Source of the DNA: an uncultured Bacteroidota bacterium
GTDB lineage: Bacteria > Bacteroidota > Bacteroidia > Flavobacteriales > Flavobacteriaceae
Assembly (NCBI GenBank): GCA_913060705.1
Contig: CAJXTX010000009.1
Location: 1-43,599 of the forward strand
Direction of reading: 5' to 3'
Length of the DNA stretch: 43,599 nucleotides
This document shows, piece by piece, positions 17,904-26,156 of the stretch. The notes under the pieces are model-generated. The model did no database searches, was not told the origin of the DNA, and saw only the letters and a list, made by a program, of their open reading frames with translations. A program made the translations under genes and the position numbers. Every line of letters begins with the position of its first letter. Position 1 is the first letter of the stretch.

Positions 17904-17911
17904 TACCTTTG
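17904..17911 (+). promoter_or_regulatory. -7 element 5 nt before yicC
   Basis: TACCTTTG, exact TAnnTTTG match, five bases before ATG 17917; predicts a leaderless or nearly leaderless transcript and a fresh promoter for the yicC-gmk-nadD-dgt group. Confidence 0.52.
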
Positions 17912-17916
17912 CCGTC

Positions 17917-18774
17917 ATGGTACACTCAATGACCGGATACGGCAGAGCCGAAAAGACTTTTGATCAAGAGACCCTGAGTGTTGAGATCAAATCACTCAAC
18001 AGCAAGAATCTGGACCTCTCCGTGCGCCTGCCTCAGGCCCTGCGGATTTACGAACTCAACTTAAGAAAACACCTCTCCTCTACCGTGATTCGCGGTAAGG
18101 TAGAGGTGTTTGTGCAATACACCAGTCAGAAACTCGCGCCTCAAGCCCAATTGAATCCAGCCGTAATTGAGGAGTATCTCAACCAGATAAATGCGATAGC
18201 ACCAGGCGATCGTCTAGATCAGTTAGCGATGGCACTGAGACTACCTGATGCCGTATCTCAAGAAAAAGAAACTGCCATGGATGCTGTATGGGAACAACGC
18301 CTCCTTGAGGTCAGCTCAGAAGCCTTACATGGATTAGAAGCGTTTAGGGTTCAGGAGGGAGCTGAACTTCAAGTCGATTTGCTTAGCAACCTCCAAACCA
18401 TTGAAGAAGGCCTAGAGCGCATCAGTGAAATGGATCCAGAACGCGGTAAGCTTCAACAAGAAAAGCTCAAAGAAGCCTTAAGCGCGTTAGAACAAAAGGT
18501 AGACGAAAATCGTTTTGAACAAGAATTGATCTATTATCTCGAAAAATTCGACATCAACGAAGAGCGTGTACGACTCAAAAACCATATTGCTTATTTCAGA
18601 ACCACAATTCAAGAGAAGGCCTCTGGAAAAAAACTGGGATTCATTGCGCAAGAACTGGGCCGCGAGATCAACACCATCGGTTCAAAAGCAAATCACGCAA
18701 ACATTCAACGCGAGGTCGTTCAAATGAAGGACGCGCTCGAAAAAATCAAAGAACAAGCCTTAAATGTACTCTGA
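17917..18774 (+). CDS. YicC family protein (YicC/YloC endoribonuclease)
   Basis: 285 aa. It starts MVHSMTGYGRAE, the family hallmark, contains SLNSKNLDLSVRLP early on, and ends with the conserved C-terminal DUF1732 block (FDINEERVRLKNHI, GKKLGFIAQELGREINTIGSKA). YicC/YloC proteins are reported endoribonucleases and often sit directly before gmk, as here (11-bp overlap with gmk). Cytoplasmic. The overlap makes cotranslation with guanylate kinase likely. Confidence 0.93.
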   Translation: MVHSMTGYGRAEKTFDQETLSVEIKSLNSKNLDLSVRLPQALRIYELNLRKHLSSTVIRGKVEVFVQYTSQKLAPQAQLNPAVIEEYLNQINAIAPGDRLDQLAMALRLPDAVSQEKETAMDAVWEQRLLEVSSEALHGLEAFRVQEGAELQVDLLSNLQTIEEGLERISEMDPERGKLQQEKLKEALSALEQKVDENRFEQELIYYLEKFDINEERVRLKNHIAYFRTTIQEKASGKKLGFIAQELGREINTIGSKANHANIQREVVQMKDALEKIKEQALNVL

Positions 18775-19342
18775 TACGCGAAAGCTGATTGTCTTTTCTG
18801 CCCCTTCAGGAAGTGGTAAAACCACCATCGTACGTCACTTACTGAATGACACTGACCTGCCCTTGGCTTTCTCTATCTCGGCCACAACACGTAAACCGCG
18901 TCCGGGAGAAGTTGACGGAAAGGACTATTATTTTTTATCTGTTGAAGCTTTTAAAGAACGTATTGCCGACGACGCCTTTGTAGAATGGGAAGAGGTGTAC
19001 GAAGGGGTCTTTTACGGCACGCTTAAAACAGAAATTGAACGTATCTGGAATGCCCATAAGGCCGTAGTTTTCGATATCGATGTAGAGGGAGGCATTTCGA
19101 TAAAACAGTTTTTCAAAGAGAAAGCCCTTACCGTTTTTGTGCAGCCTCCGAGCATAGAAGACCTGAGAAATCGTCTAGAATCTCGCAATACCGAAAGTCA
19201 CGAACAACTCGAAGTTCGCGTCAATAAAGCCAGTCAAGAGCTTCAAAAATCAACTGAATTTGACACCATTCTCATCAACGACCAGCTAGAAAAGGCGCTC
19301 CATGAGGCCGAGCAGATCGTAGCACAGTTTTTATCCTCATGA
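18764..19342 (+). CDS. gmk: Guanylate kinase
   Basis: 192 aa. It phosphorylates GMP/dGMP to GDP/dGDP using ATP. The P-loop GSGKTT is at residues 16-21; SISATTRKPRPGEVDGKDYYF is the GMP-binding segment, and the FVEWEEVYEGVFYGT block is the family signature. Normal length. The start overlaps yicC by 11 bp and its stop overlaps the nadD start by 4 bp (ATGA). Confidence 0.97.
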   Translation: MYSDTRKLIVFSAPSGSGKTTIVRHLLNDTDLPLAFSISATTRKPRPGEVDGKDYYFLSVEAFKERIADDAFVEWEEVYEGVFYGTLKTEIERIWNAHKAVVFDIDVEGGISIKQFFKEKALTVFVQPPSIEDLRNRLESRNTESHEQLEVRVNKASQELQKSTEFDTILINDQLEKALHEAEQIVAQFLSS

Positions 19343-19941
19343 GCGCGCACAAGAAGAAAGTAGGTCTATTTTTTGGAACATTTAATCCCATGCATCGGGC
19401 GCATCTGTTCTTGGCGAATCATATTGCAGAGAATCTAGACCTCGACCAAGTCTGGTTTGTCATTACACCAAAGAGCCCTTTCAAACAAAAAGACAGCCTC
19501 GCGAGTAATCAAGACCGCTATCAAATGGTCTATGACGCGATTGCCAGTTACCCCAAGTTCAAGGCAATTGATATTGAATTTTCACTTCCTACACCAAGCT
19601 ATACCGCCGATACTTTAGCCCATTTAGAAGAAAAGTTCGAGTACGCCATCGATTTTAGCCTCATCATGGGTGAAGACAATATTGTGCATTTTCACAAGTG
19701 GAAAAACTTTGAGACGCTACTAGAGCGCTATAGAATCTTAGTCTATCCAAGGGTGAAGGTTCCTGACGTTTCGGCCATCGAATCGGTGAATGAGCACCCA
19801 AACGTTCAACGCATCGCTGCACCCATTATCGAATTGTCAGCCTCGTACGTTAGAGAACAAATCCGTCTAGGCCATGAGGTTCGCCCCTTGCTTCCTGATG
19901 AAGTTTGGGACTATATTGACGCCAAGGGGCTCTATCAATAA
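19339..19941 (+). CDS. nadD: Nicotinate-nucleotide adenylyltransferase
   Basis: 200 aa. It adenylates nicotinate mononucleotide in NAD synthesis. The nucleotidyltransferase motif GTFNPMHRAH is at residues 13-22 and the C-terminal phosphate-binding ISSTxIR-like motif appears as LSASYVRE. The KSPFKQKDSLASNQDRYQMV segment is typical of NadD rather than PPAT (CoaD). Coupled to gmk by a 4-bp overlap; dgt follows after 15 bp. Confidence 0.95.
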   Translation: MSAHKKKVGLFFGTFNPMHRAHLFLANHIAENLDLDQVWFVITPKSPFKQKDSLASNQDRYQMVYDAIASYPKFKAIDIEFSLPTPSYTADTLAHLEEKFEYAIDFSLIMGEDNIVHFHKWKNFETLLERYRILVYPRVKVPDVSAIESVNEHPNVQRIAAPIIELSASYVREQIRLGHEVRPLLPDEVWDYIDAKGLYQ

Positions 19942-19956
19942 ATCAAGAAACCGCGC

Positions 19957-21303
19957 ATGAATTGGGAACAACTTTTATCACTGCAAAGACACCTTGACAC
20001 CCAACCCCGCTTGCGGAAAGCGCAAGACGAAGTGCGACTTGGTTTCGAGGTTGATTACGACCGCATTATTTTTTCAAATAGTTTTCGCAGTTTACAAGAC
20101 AAAACGCAGGTGGTCCCTCTACCTGTGCAATCTGCATCTCACCGAAATTTTGTTCATACGCGTCTTACTCACAGCCTTGAAGTCTCTGTGGTCGGAAGGA
20201 GTTTGGGGCGCTTAGCCGGATCGATCTTACTCGAACGGCATCCAGATCTCAAAGCTTTAGGATATCGTTTTAATGACTTCGGAGCCATTGTCGCAGCTGC
20301 TGCGCTTGCTCATGACATCGGAAACCCTCCTTTTGGTCATAGCGGAGAAAAAGCCATAGGAAATTACTTTGAATCGGGAGGTGGAAAGCGATTCGCCTCA
20401 CAGCTCGACGCACAAGAGTACGCAGACCTCTGCAGATTTGAAGGAAACGCAAACGGTTTTAAGTTGTTGACTGAAGACCGTGAAGGAATTCCTGGAGGTT
20501 TGCGATTGAGTTATGCCACCTTGGGTGCTTTTACGAAATACCCTAAGACCTCTCTGCCTCACAAGCCGAGCGCGCATATCGCAGACAAGAAGTACGGCTA
20601 TTTTAAAGCCAATCAAGGTAGCTTTGAAAGCATAGCGAACGCACTTGGGCTCAAGCGACGATCAGACTATGGGTTTGAGAGGCATCCACTCGTATATCTC
20701 GTAGAGGCCGCAGACGATATCTGTTATACCCTCATAGACTTTGAGGATGCGATCAACTTAAAGCTGATCTCTGAAGACTATGCCTTAGAAAACCTTATCA
20801 ATCTGGTAAAAGATCAAATCGACACTGCAAAATATCGAGGACTTCAGACCACGGCAGACCGATTGGGCTACCTAAGAGCGCTGGCCATTAATGCACTAGT
20901 TCAAGATACGGTACAGCTTTTTGAATCTTATGAGAGTGAAATTTTAGCGGGGACCTTCTCGGCCAGTCTTCTAGACAAGAGCCAATACAGCGCACAGGTG
21001 AAAGACATCATTGATTTAAGCGTAAAATACTTGTATCAGTCTGACGAGGTCATTGAAAAGGAGATTGCCGGATACCGCATCATCGAAACCTTACTTGATG
21101 TGTTTTGTACAGCTCTAATCAATGAAAGTAGCGGTCAGACTACAGCCTTTGACCGTCTTATTTTAAAGCGTTTCGAATTTCACAAGCCCATGGCTGAAAA
21201 AGAAAGTGTTTACCACCGTCTATTAGAAGCTTCTAGTTTCGTCGCAAGCCTTTCTGACAGTCAAGCCATTCAATTACACCAAACGCTCAAGGGTCTGCTG
21301 TAA
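19957..21303 (+). CDS. dgt: Deoxyguanosinetriphosphate triphosphohydrolase-like protein
   Basis: 448 aa HD-domain dNTPase that hydrolyses dNTPs (classically dGTP) to nucleoside plus triphosphate. Signature RIIFSNSFRSLQDKTQV near the N-terminus; the metal-binding set starts at H72 (RLTHSLEV) and continues with H119-D120 in AHDIGNPPFGHSGE. Likely in one transcript with gmk and nadD. Its last 30 bp overlap the end of dxs on the opposite strand. With nrdAB and gmk it is the third dNTP-pool gene in this window. Confidence 0.93.
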   Translation: MNWEQLLSLQRHLDTQPRLRKAQDEVRLGFEVDYDRIIFSNSFRSLQDKTQVVPLPVQSASHRNFVHTRLTHSLEVSVVGRSLGRLAGSILLERHPDLKALGYRFNDFGAIVAAAALAHDIGNPPFGHSGEKAIGNYFESGGGKRFASQLDAQEYADLCRFEGNANGFKLLTEDREGIPGGLRLSYATLGAFTKYPKTSLPHKPSAHIADKKYGYFKANQGSFESIANALGLKRRSDYGFERHPLVYLVEAADDICYTLIDFEDAINLKLISEDYALENLINLVKDQIDTAKYRGLQTTADRLGYLRALAINALVQDTVQLFESYESEILAGTFSASLLDKSQYSAQVKDIIDLSVKYLYQSDEVIEKEIAGYRIIETLLDVFCTALINESSGQTTAFDRLILKRFEFHKPMAEKESVYHRLLEASSFVASLSDSQAIQLHQTLKGLL

Positions 21304-23046
21304 AAAGCTTTCGATTCCATTTGCATCGATACCCAACTCTTTTCTTAAAACACTCACCGATCCGTGCGGAACAAAGGTATCGTGAACCCCTAGACAGTGT
21401 ATAGGCAACTTAAAGCCCAACTCTTGTGCTAACACCATCACTGAAGCCCCGAACGAAGAAGATACTGCGGCGTCTTCGAGTGTAACTACGGCTGGGTACC
21501 GCTCAAAAATCGTTTTAAAACCGTCTGCATCGAGCGGTTTGATTGCTAGGCTGTGGTAGTGATCAACGCCCTGTGGCAACGTTTCTATGGCAAAAATCTC
21601 CTCGGCGATGGCTCCACTTGATACCAAGGCAATTTTAGGCGATTGCGTCGAACCCGTTCTCAACGAACGAAGCCTATAAAGATCTATCTCTTGAGCGTAG
21701 GGATACTCTTTCAATCCAGAAGATCCGCGGGGGTATCTCACCGCTACCGGACCTTTCAAAGCTCTTCGCTTGAAACGATCTGCCAAGGCAGACAGTACAT
21801 CGGTAAGCTCTTGGGCATCTATAGGGGCGAACACTTCCATTTCTGGAATCGCCTTTAACATGGCACTATCAAACAATCCGTGATGAGTAGGGCCATCGGC
21901 ACCAACAAGGCCGGCACGATCTATCGCAAATAAAACCGGTAACTTTTGGAGCGCCACATCGTGAATAATCTGGTCGTATGCCCGTTGGGCAAAGGTTGAA
22001 TACAAGGCACAAATGGGCAAAAATCCCTCAGCGGCTAATCCGGCAGAAAACGTAACCGCATGCTGCTCTGCGATCCCGACATCAAACACCCTTGAAGGGT
22101 AGCGTTCTTTGAGTTGAATCAAACCACTACCCGAAAGCATAGCGGGAGTTACTGCGACTATATTCGGGTCTTTTTTGAATAGCCCCTCAACCGTATGGGC
22201 GAAAACATCTTGATACTTGAGTACTCCACTCGAGGCCGCACGAGCTCCCGTTGAGGGCTCAAATTTGCCGGGTGCATGGTAAGTGACCTGATCGGCTTCA
22301 GCGGTTGCTAAACCCTTACCTTTCACCGTCTTGACATGTACGATTCTTGGACCTTTACTTTCTTTCTGGGCCCTAAAAGCAGCGCATAACTGATTCAGGT
22401 CGTGACCGTCAATAGGTCCGAAATACGGGATGCCCAAGGCTTCAAAGAACAATGCTCCCTGTGTTGATATCTGTTCTAAATGAGTGCGTAAGGCTCCAGT
22501 CGCCTTATCAATACCCATGGCGTTATCATTTAATACTACCAATACATTGGCATTGGTATCGGCGAGGTGATTGAGTGCCTCGAAAGCCATGCCAGAAGCC
22601 AAAGAAGCATCTCCTATTACAGCTATGTGCAGGCGATCATTGGCATCGCTTAATTGGGCAGCAGAGGCCATTCCCAAGGCAGCAGAAATTGAAGTAGAAC
22701 TGTGACCCGCTCCAAAGGTGTCGTAAGCCGATTCACTGCGCTTCGGAAAAGGGCTAAGCCCTTTAAACTTTCTTAAACTTGAAAAATCATTATTTCTACC
22801 TGTTAGCAGTTTGTGTGCATAGGTTTGATGTCCTACATCCCAAACCAAGCGGTCTTCAGGGGTCTCAAAAATGTAATGCAAAGCCACTGTAAGTTCTACG
22901 GCACCAAGACTGGCCCCCAAGTGCCCCCCATTTTCAGAAACAACCTCTATGATCCGCTGTCTAAGCTCCGAAGCTATCTCAGGCAGGGCATTTTCGGCTA
23001 GCGCACGAAGCGCAATGGGGTTTTCTATTTGGGGCAACCATTTCAT
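21274..23046 (-). CDS. dxs: 1-deoxy-D-xylulose-5-phosphate synthase
   Basis: 590 aa TPP enzyme that condenses pyruvate and glyceraldehyde-3-phosphate, the first step of MEP isoprenoid synthesis. Visible residues: H42 (NGGHLGASLG), H73 (VGHQTYAHKL), H115 (GAGHSSTS), the TPP/Mg motif from G145-D146 to N173-D-N175, and the transketolase pyrimidine-domain part (VFDVGIAEQHAVTFSAG). At 590 aa it is slightly shorter than the common 620-640, but no domain is missing. A perfect -7 box ends 4 nt before the ATG. It supplies precursors for the polyprenyl synthase and lycopene cyclase encoded 10 kb away. Confidence 0.96.
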   Translation of the reverse strand: MKWLPQIENPIALRALAENALPEIASELRQRIIEVVSENGGHLGASLGAVELTVALHYIFETPEDRLVWDVGHQTYAHKLLTGRNNDFSSLRKFKGLSPFPKRSESAYDTFGAGHSSTSISAALGMASAAQLSDANDRLHIAVIGDASLASGMAFEALNHLADTNANVLVVLNDNAMGIDKATGALRTHLEQISTQGALFFEALGIPYFGPIDGHDLNQLCAAFRAQKESKGPRIVHVKTVKGKGLATAEADQVTYHAPGKFEPSTGARAASSGVLKYQDVFAHTVEGLFKKDPNIVAVTPAMLSGSGLIQLKERYPSRVFDVGIAEQHAVTFSAGLAAEGFLPICALYSTFAQRAYDQIIHDVALQKLPVLFAIDRAGLVGADGPTHHGLFDSAMLKAIPEMEVFAPIDAQELTDVLSALADRFKRRALKGPVAVRYPRGSSGLKEYPYAQEIDLYRLRSLRTGSTQSPKIALVSSGAIAEEIFAIETLPQGVDHYHSLAIKPLDADGFKTIFERYPAVVTLEDAAVSSSFGASVMVLAQELGFKLPIHCLGVHDTFVPHGSVSVLRKELGIDANGIESFLQQTLERLV

Positions 23047-23050
23047 AGCA

Positions 23051-23058
23051 CAAAGGTA
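23051..23058 (-). promoter_or_regulatory. -7 element 4 nt before dxs
   Basis: On the minus strand this reads TACCTTTG, an exact match, followed by TGCT and the dxs ATG (23046). Predicts a leaderless dxs mRNA. It faces the tadA element at 23078-23085 across 19 bp. Confidence 0.52.
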
Positions 23059-23077
23059 AGACCTTAGTGAATTTGAA

Positions 23078-23085
23078 TACCTTTA
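23078..23085 (+). promoter_or_regulatory. Probable -7 element of tadA
   Basis: TACCTTTA, one mismatch from TAnnTTTG, six bases before ATG 23092. It lies where the -33 contact of the divergent dxs promoter would be, so the two promoters should exclude each other. Confidence 0.38.
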
Positions 23086-23091
23086 CGCCCC

Positions 23092-23532
23092 ATGGAAACG
23101 CCTTTCGACGATCACTATTTCATGAAAAAAGCCTTTGATCAGGCTGAAATCGCATTCGAAAGCGATGAAGTCCCCGTTGGCGCCGTTGTCGTAGTTCAAA
23201 ATCAGATCATCGGAAGAGGACACAATCTCACAGAAAGGTTGAATGATGTAACTGCTCATGCAGAAATGCAAGCCATAACAGCTGCAGCAAATTTTTTAGG
23301 AGCCAAATTTTTGACCGACTGTACCTTGTACGTGACGCTCGAACCCTGTGCGATGTGTGCGGGAGCCCTGTATTGGTCACAATTATCACGTGTGGTATAC
23401 GCCGCTAAAGATCCCAAACGCGGATTTCTTACGACTGGTCCGTTACTGCATCCTCGCACCGTTTTAGAACAAGGGCCCATGGCAGAAGAATCCAAAGAAT
23501 TACTTCAGCGCTTTTTTAAGAAAAAACGCTAA
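23092..23532 (+). CDS. tadA: tRNA-specific adenosine deaminase
   Basis: 146 aa cytidine-deaminase-fold enzyme that converts A34 to inosine in the wobble position of tRNA-Arg(ACG). The zinc/catalytic residues are H56 and E58 (HAEMQAI) and C86/C89 (PCAMCAGAL). Normal length for TadA. Only 45 bp separate it from the divergent dxs gene. Other nucleoside deaminases share the fold, but the HAEMQAI and PCAMCAGAL context and length fit TadA best. Confidence 0.92.
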   Translation: METPFDDHYFMKKAFDQAEIAFESDEVPVGAVVVVQNQIIGRGHNLTERLNDVTAHAEMQAITAAANFLGAKFLTDCTLYVTLEPCAMCAGALYWSQLSRVVYAAKDPKRGFLTTGPLLHPRTVLEQGPMAEESKELLQRFFKKKR

Positions 23533-23537
23533 AAAGG

Positions 23538-23828
23538 CTACTTTTTGGTGATTTTTTGGCCCTTTTTGGTCTTTTTTGACTGATTTTCGCGCATTTTCAG
23601 AATATTTTCTTCATTGAGTAAATAGTCTTTCATTTGCTTATTGCGACTTTCAAGAACTAAAAAAAGAGGCATGGTAACCAGAAAGATTAAAACAGTCCCA
23701 AGACCAATATAACGGTTGGCCTCGCCAAGATCGGTTTCTTTCAGGGTGAATCCGTAAATAATAAGTCCTAGGCTTCCTAAAAAAAGAACCAACAACGCAT
23801 ACCTCAACACCTTTCTTGAGGGTTTCAT
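23538..23828 (-). CDS. Small two-helix membrane protein
   Basis: 96 aa hypothetical protein. There are two hydrophobic helices (about 9-27 and 40-59) joined by a short loop, then a charged tail ending in a Lys-rich stretch (SKKTKKGQKITKK) probably on the cytoplasmic side. No recognised domain. It begins 3 bp after aspS ends on the same strand, so it is likely the distal gene of an aspS operon, and it converges on tadA with a 5-bp gap. Confidence 0.68.
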   Translation of the reverse strand: MKPSRKVLRYALLVLFLGSLGLIIYGFTLKETDLGEANRYIGLGTVLIFLVTMPLFLVLESRNKQMKDYLLNEENILKMRENQSKKTKKGQKITKK

Positions 23829-23831
23829 GAG

Positions 23832-25589
23832 CTAGTCTTTTACAGGCTTAAGGTCGAGGTATAATTCGTCTAACTGCTCCCTGTCAATAGATGCAGGGGC
23901 ATCAATCATGACATCGCGTCCACTGTTATTTTTCGGAAAAGCGATAAAGTCTCGGATGGTTTCTGCCCCTCCTAAGATGGCAACGAGACGGTCAAGACCA
24001 AAGGCAATACCCCCATGCGGAGGAGCCCCGTATTCAAAGGCGTCCATTAAGAAGCCAAATTGACTACGTGCTTCTTCTGGAGTAAATCCGAGGTGTTTAA
24101 ACATAAGCTCTTGGGTAGGACGATCGTGAATACGAATAGATCCTCCCCCAATTTCGTTTCCGTTCAACACTAAGTCATAAGCATTCGCACGTACAGCTCC
24201 TGGCTCGCTGTCTAGAAGTGTGATGTCCTCAGGCTTGGGCGCGGTGAATGGATGGTGCATGGCATGATACCTCCCACTTTCTTCGTCCTTCTCTAAGAGT
24301 GGAAAATCTACTACCCATAAAGGGGCAAAGACCTTTGGATCTCTCAACTCAAGTCTCGTAGCCAACTCCATACGCAAGGCACTCATTTGAGATCGGGTCG
24401 CATCGAGGTCCCCAGAAAGTACACAGATCAGGTCTCCAGGTTGAGCTCCTGTAGCTTCAGCCCATTTTTTCAGATCGTCTTCAGTGTAAAACTTATCCAC
24501 TGACGACTTTAATGTCCCGTCTTCGTTGTAGCGCACGTAGACCATCCCTTTAGCTCCGATTTGGGGACGCTTCACCCAATCGATAAGGCCGTCGATTTCT
24601 TTGCGTGTAAATACTGCAGCACCTGGTACTGCGATACCTACTACATATTCGGCACTATTAAATACTTGAAATTCTTTGTGCTGAGCGATCGAATTCAATC
24701 GCGTAAGCTCCATTCCGAAGCGGATATCTGGTTTGTCGTTACCATAGCGCTCCATTGCCTCGTCGTATGACATCCGTGGAAAAGGCTTCTTCTCTACCCC
24801 GTGGATTTCATGTAACAAATGTGCCGTTAAACCCTCAAAAGTGTTGAGTATATCTTCTTGTGTAATGAAAGACATTTCACAATCGATTTGTGTAAACTCA
24901 GGTTGACGGTCTGCACGTAAATCTTCGTCTCTAAAACATTTTACAATTTGAAAGTACTTGTCCATACCTCCTACCATAAGCAACTGCTTAAAGGTCTGGG
25001 GAGATTGTGGAAGGGCGTAAAACTGACCCGCGTTCATGCGGCTTGGCACGACAAAGTCACGCGCTCCTTCTGGAGTTGACTTAATAAGATAAGGCGTCTC
25101 AACTTCTAAAAATCCTTGATCTGAAAGGTAGTTGCGCACAAGCATACTTACCTTATGTCTAAAAATCAGGTTGTTTTTTACCGGATTTCGGCGGATATCT
25201 AAATACCGGTATTTCATGCGCAGCTCGTCTCCACCGTCGGTTTGATCCTCGATGGTAAAAGGCGGCAGCTTTGCTTCATTTAGGATTTCAATAGAAGCTA
25301 CTAAAACCTCAATGGCTCCGGTTGGGAGTACCTCATTTTTTGCATCACGCTCTACGACCTGACCGTTCACTTGAATGACCGTCTCTCGCCCCAACACTCT
25401 TGCTTGTTCAATCAACTCAGGAGCACAACGCTCAGAATCGAGAACAAGTTGTGTGATGCCGTAACGATCTCGAAGATCAATCCAAACCATGAATCCCTTG
25501 TCTCGAGAACGAGATACCCAACCCGATAGGATCACATTTTTCCCCTTGTCTTCTAGCCTAAGCGCTCCGCAATGATGTGTTCTGTACAT
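23832..25589 (-). CDS. aspS: Aspartyl-tRNA synthetase
   Basis: 585 aa class II synthetase of bacterial type. N-terminal OB-fold anticodon-binding domain ([23 protein letters not shown]), motif 2 region ([19 protein letters not shown]), a GAD insertion domain in the middle, and motif 3 ([15 protein letters not shown]) near the C-terminus with the DVMIDAPA ending. Discriminating versus non-discriminating specificity cannot be decided by eye. A -7 box lies 18 nt upstream of the ATG. Confidence 0.97.
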   Translation of the reverse strand: MYRTHHCGALRLEDKGKNVILSGWVSRSRDKGFMVWIDLRDRYGITQLVLDSERCAPELIEQARVLGRETVIQVNGQVVERDAKNEVLPTGAIEVLVASIEILNEAKLPPFTIEDQTDGGDELRMKYRYLDIRRNPVKNNLIFRHKVSMLVRNYLSDQGFLEVETPYLIKSTPEGARDFVVPSRMNAGQFYALPQSPQTFKQLLMVGGMDKYFQIVKCFRDEDLRADRQPEFTQIDCEMSFITQEDILNTFEGLTAHLLHEIHGVEKKPFPRMSYDEAMERYGNDKPDIRFGMELTRLNSIAQHKEFQVFNSAEYVVGIAVPGAAVFTRKEIDGLIDWVKRPQIGAKGMVYVRYNEDGTLKSSVDKFYTEDDLKKWAEATGAQPGDLICVLSGDLDATRSQMSALRMELATRLELRDPKVFAPLWVVDFPLLEKDEESGRYHAMHHPFTAPKPEDITLLDSEPGAVRANAYDLVLNGNEIGGGSIRIHDRPTQELMFKHLGFTPEEARSQFGFLMDAFEYGAPPHGGIAFGLDRLVAILGGAETIRDFIAFPKNNSGRDVMIDAPASIDREQLDELYLDLKPVKD

Positions 25590-25607
25590 GCCTGTTATTT
25601 AGCCTCG

Positions 25608-25615
25608 CAAAAATA
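25608..25615 (-). promoter_or_regulatory. -7 element of aspS
   Basis: Minus strand reads TATTTTTG, exact TAnnTTTG match, 18 nt before the aspS ATG at 25589. Confidence 0.5.
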
Positions 25616-25675
25616 CGAAGGCGGATTGAAGATCGATGAAATTGACTAAAATTAGTCTGTATGTAAATTTATTGT

Positions 25676-25683
25676 TAACTTTG
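25676..25683 (+). promoter_or_regulatory. -7 element of the small secreted protein gene
   Basis: TAACTTTG, exact match, 20 nt before ATG 25704; divergent partner of the aspS promoter. Confidence 0.5.
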
Positions 25684-25703
25684 TGTAAACTAAAATTAAA
25701 GCC

Positions 25704-26087
25704 ATGGTTAATAAAACATTTTTTACGATGCTGCTCATAGCGGGCACGAGTTTCGCTATGGCCCAATCAACACAGGCTCAGGAGACTCATACGGTCACCA
25801 CTGCAACCTACCAAACAGAGAAATTTGGCGACTTTGTTCAAGTAACCTACAGACATCCTAACGGAGAGATTGCTCAGCAAGGGTATCGTGTCAACGGTAA
25901 GCCTGATGGAGTTTGGAAGCAGTTCGATACAGAAGGCCACGTGACGGCAAAAGGAATTTATATCAACGGAAAACGTGAAGGAACTTGGTTTTTTGTGACC
26001 GATAAAGGATTGCAACAAGCGACCTTCAAAAACAACAAGCTTGTAGCGCACCGAATGGTTAGTGATGGATATGCGCTATTGGATTAA
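25704..26087 (+). CDS. Small secreted protein with MORN-like (YwqK-type) repeats
   Basis: 127 aa. A signal peptide of about 20 residues (MVNKTFFTMLLIAGTSFAMA) predicts export. The mature part has beta-rich repeats of the form YRHPNGEIAQQGYRVNGKPDGVW, then FDTEGHVTAKGIYINGKREGTW, typical of the MORN-2/YwqK family in Bacteroidota. Role unknown; possibly a periplasmic or cell-surface structural element. Monocistronic: own promoter box upstream and a strong terminator downstream. Confidence 0.8.
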   Translation: MVNKTFFTMLLIAGTSFAMAQSTQAQETHTVTTATYQTEKFGDFVQVTYRHPNGEIAQQGYRVNGKPDGVWKQFDTEGHVTAKGIYINGKREGTWFFVTDKGLQQATFKNNKLVAHRMVSDGYALLD

Positions 26088-26110
26088 TTAGAATTACACT
26101 TTACAAAAAC

Positions 26111-26139
26111 AAAAACCCCGGCTATAACCGGGGTTTTTT
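26111..26139. terminator. Rho-independent terminator (bidirectional)
   Basis: Stem CCCCGG / CCGGGG with loop CTATAA, flanked by five A and six T. It ends the small secreted protein gene (plus) and the RND efflux operon (minus). Confidence 0.92.
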
Positions 26140-26156
26140 CATTTACAATGAAAACC

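Noticed and set aside
23526-23580. T/A-rich tracts after tadA as an intrinsic terminator
   Set aside because: No GC-rich stem of adequate length could be drawn; the stretch encodes the Lys-rich tail of the convergent small membrane protein.
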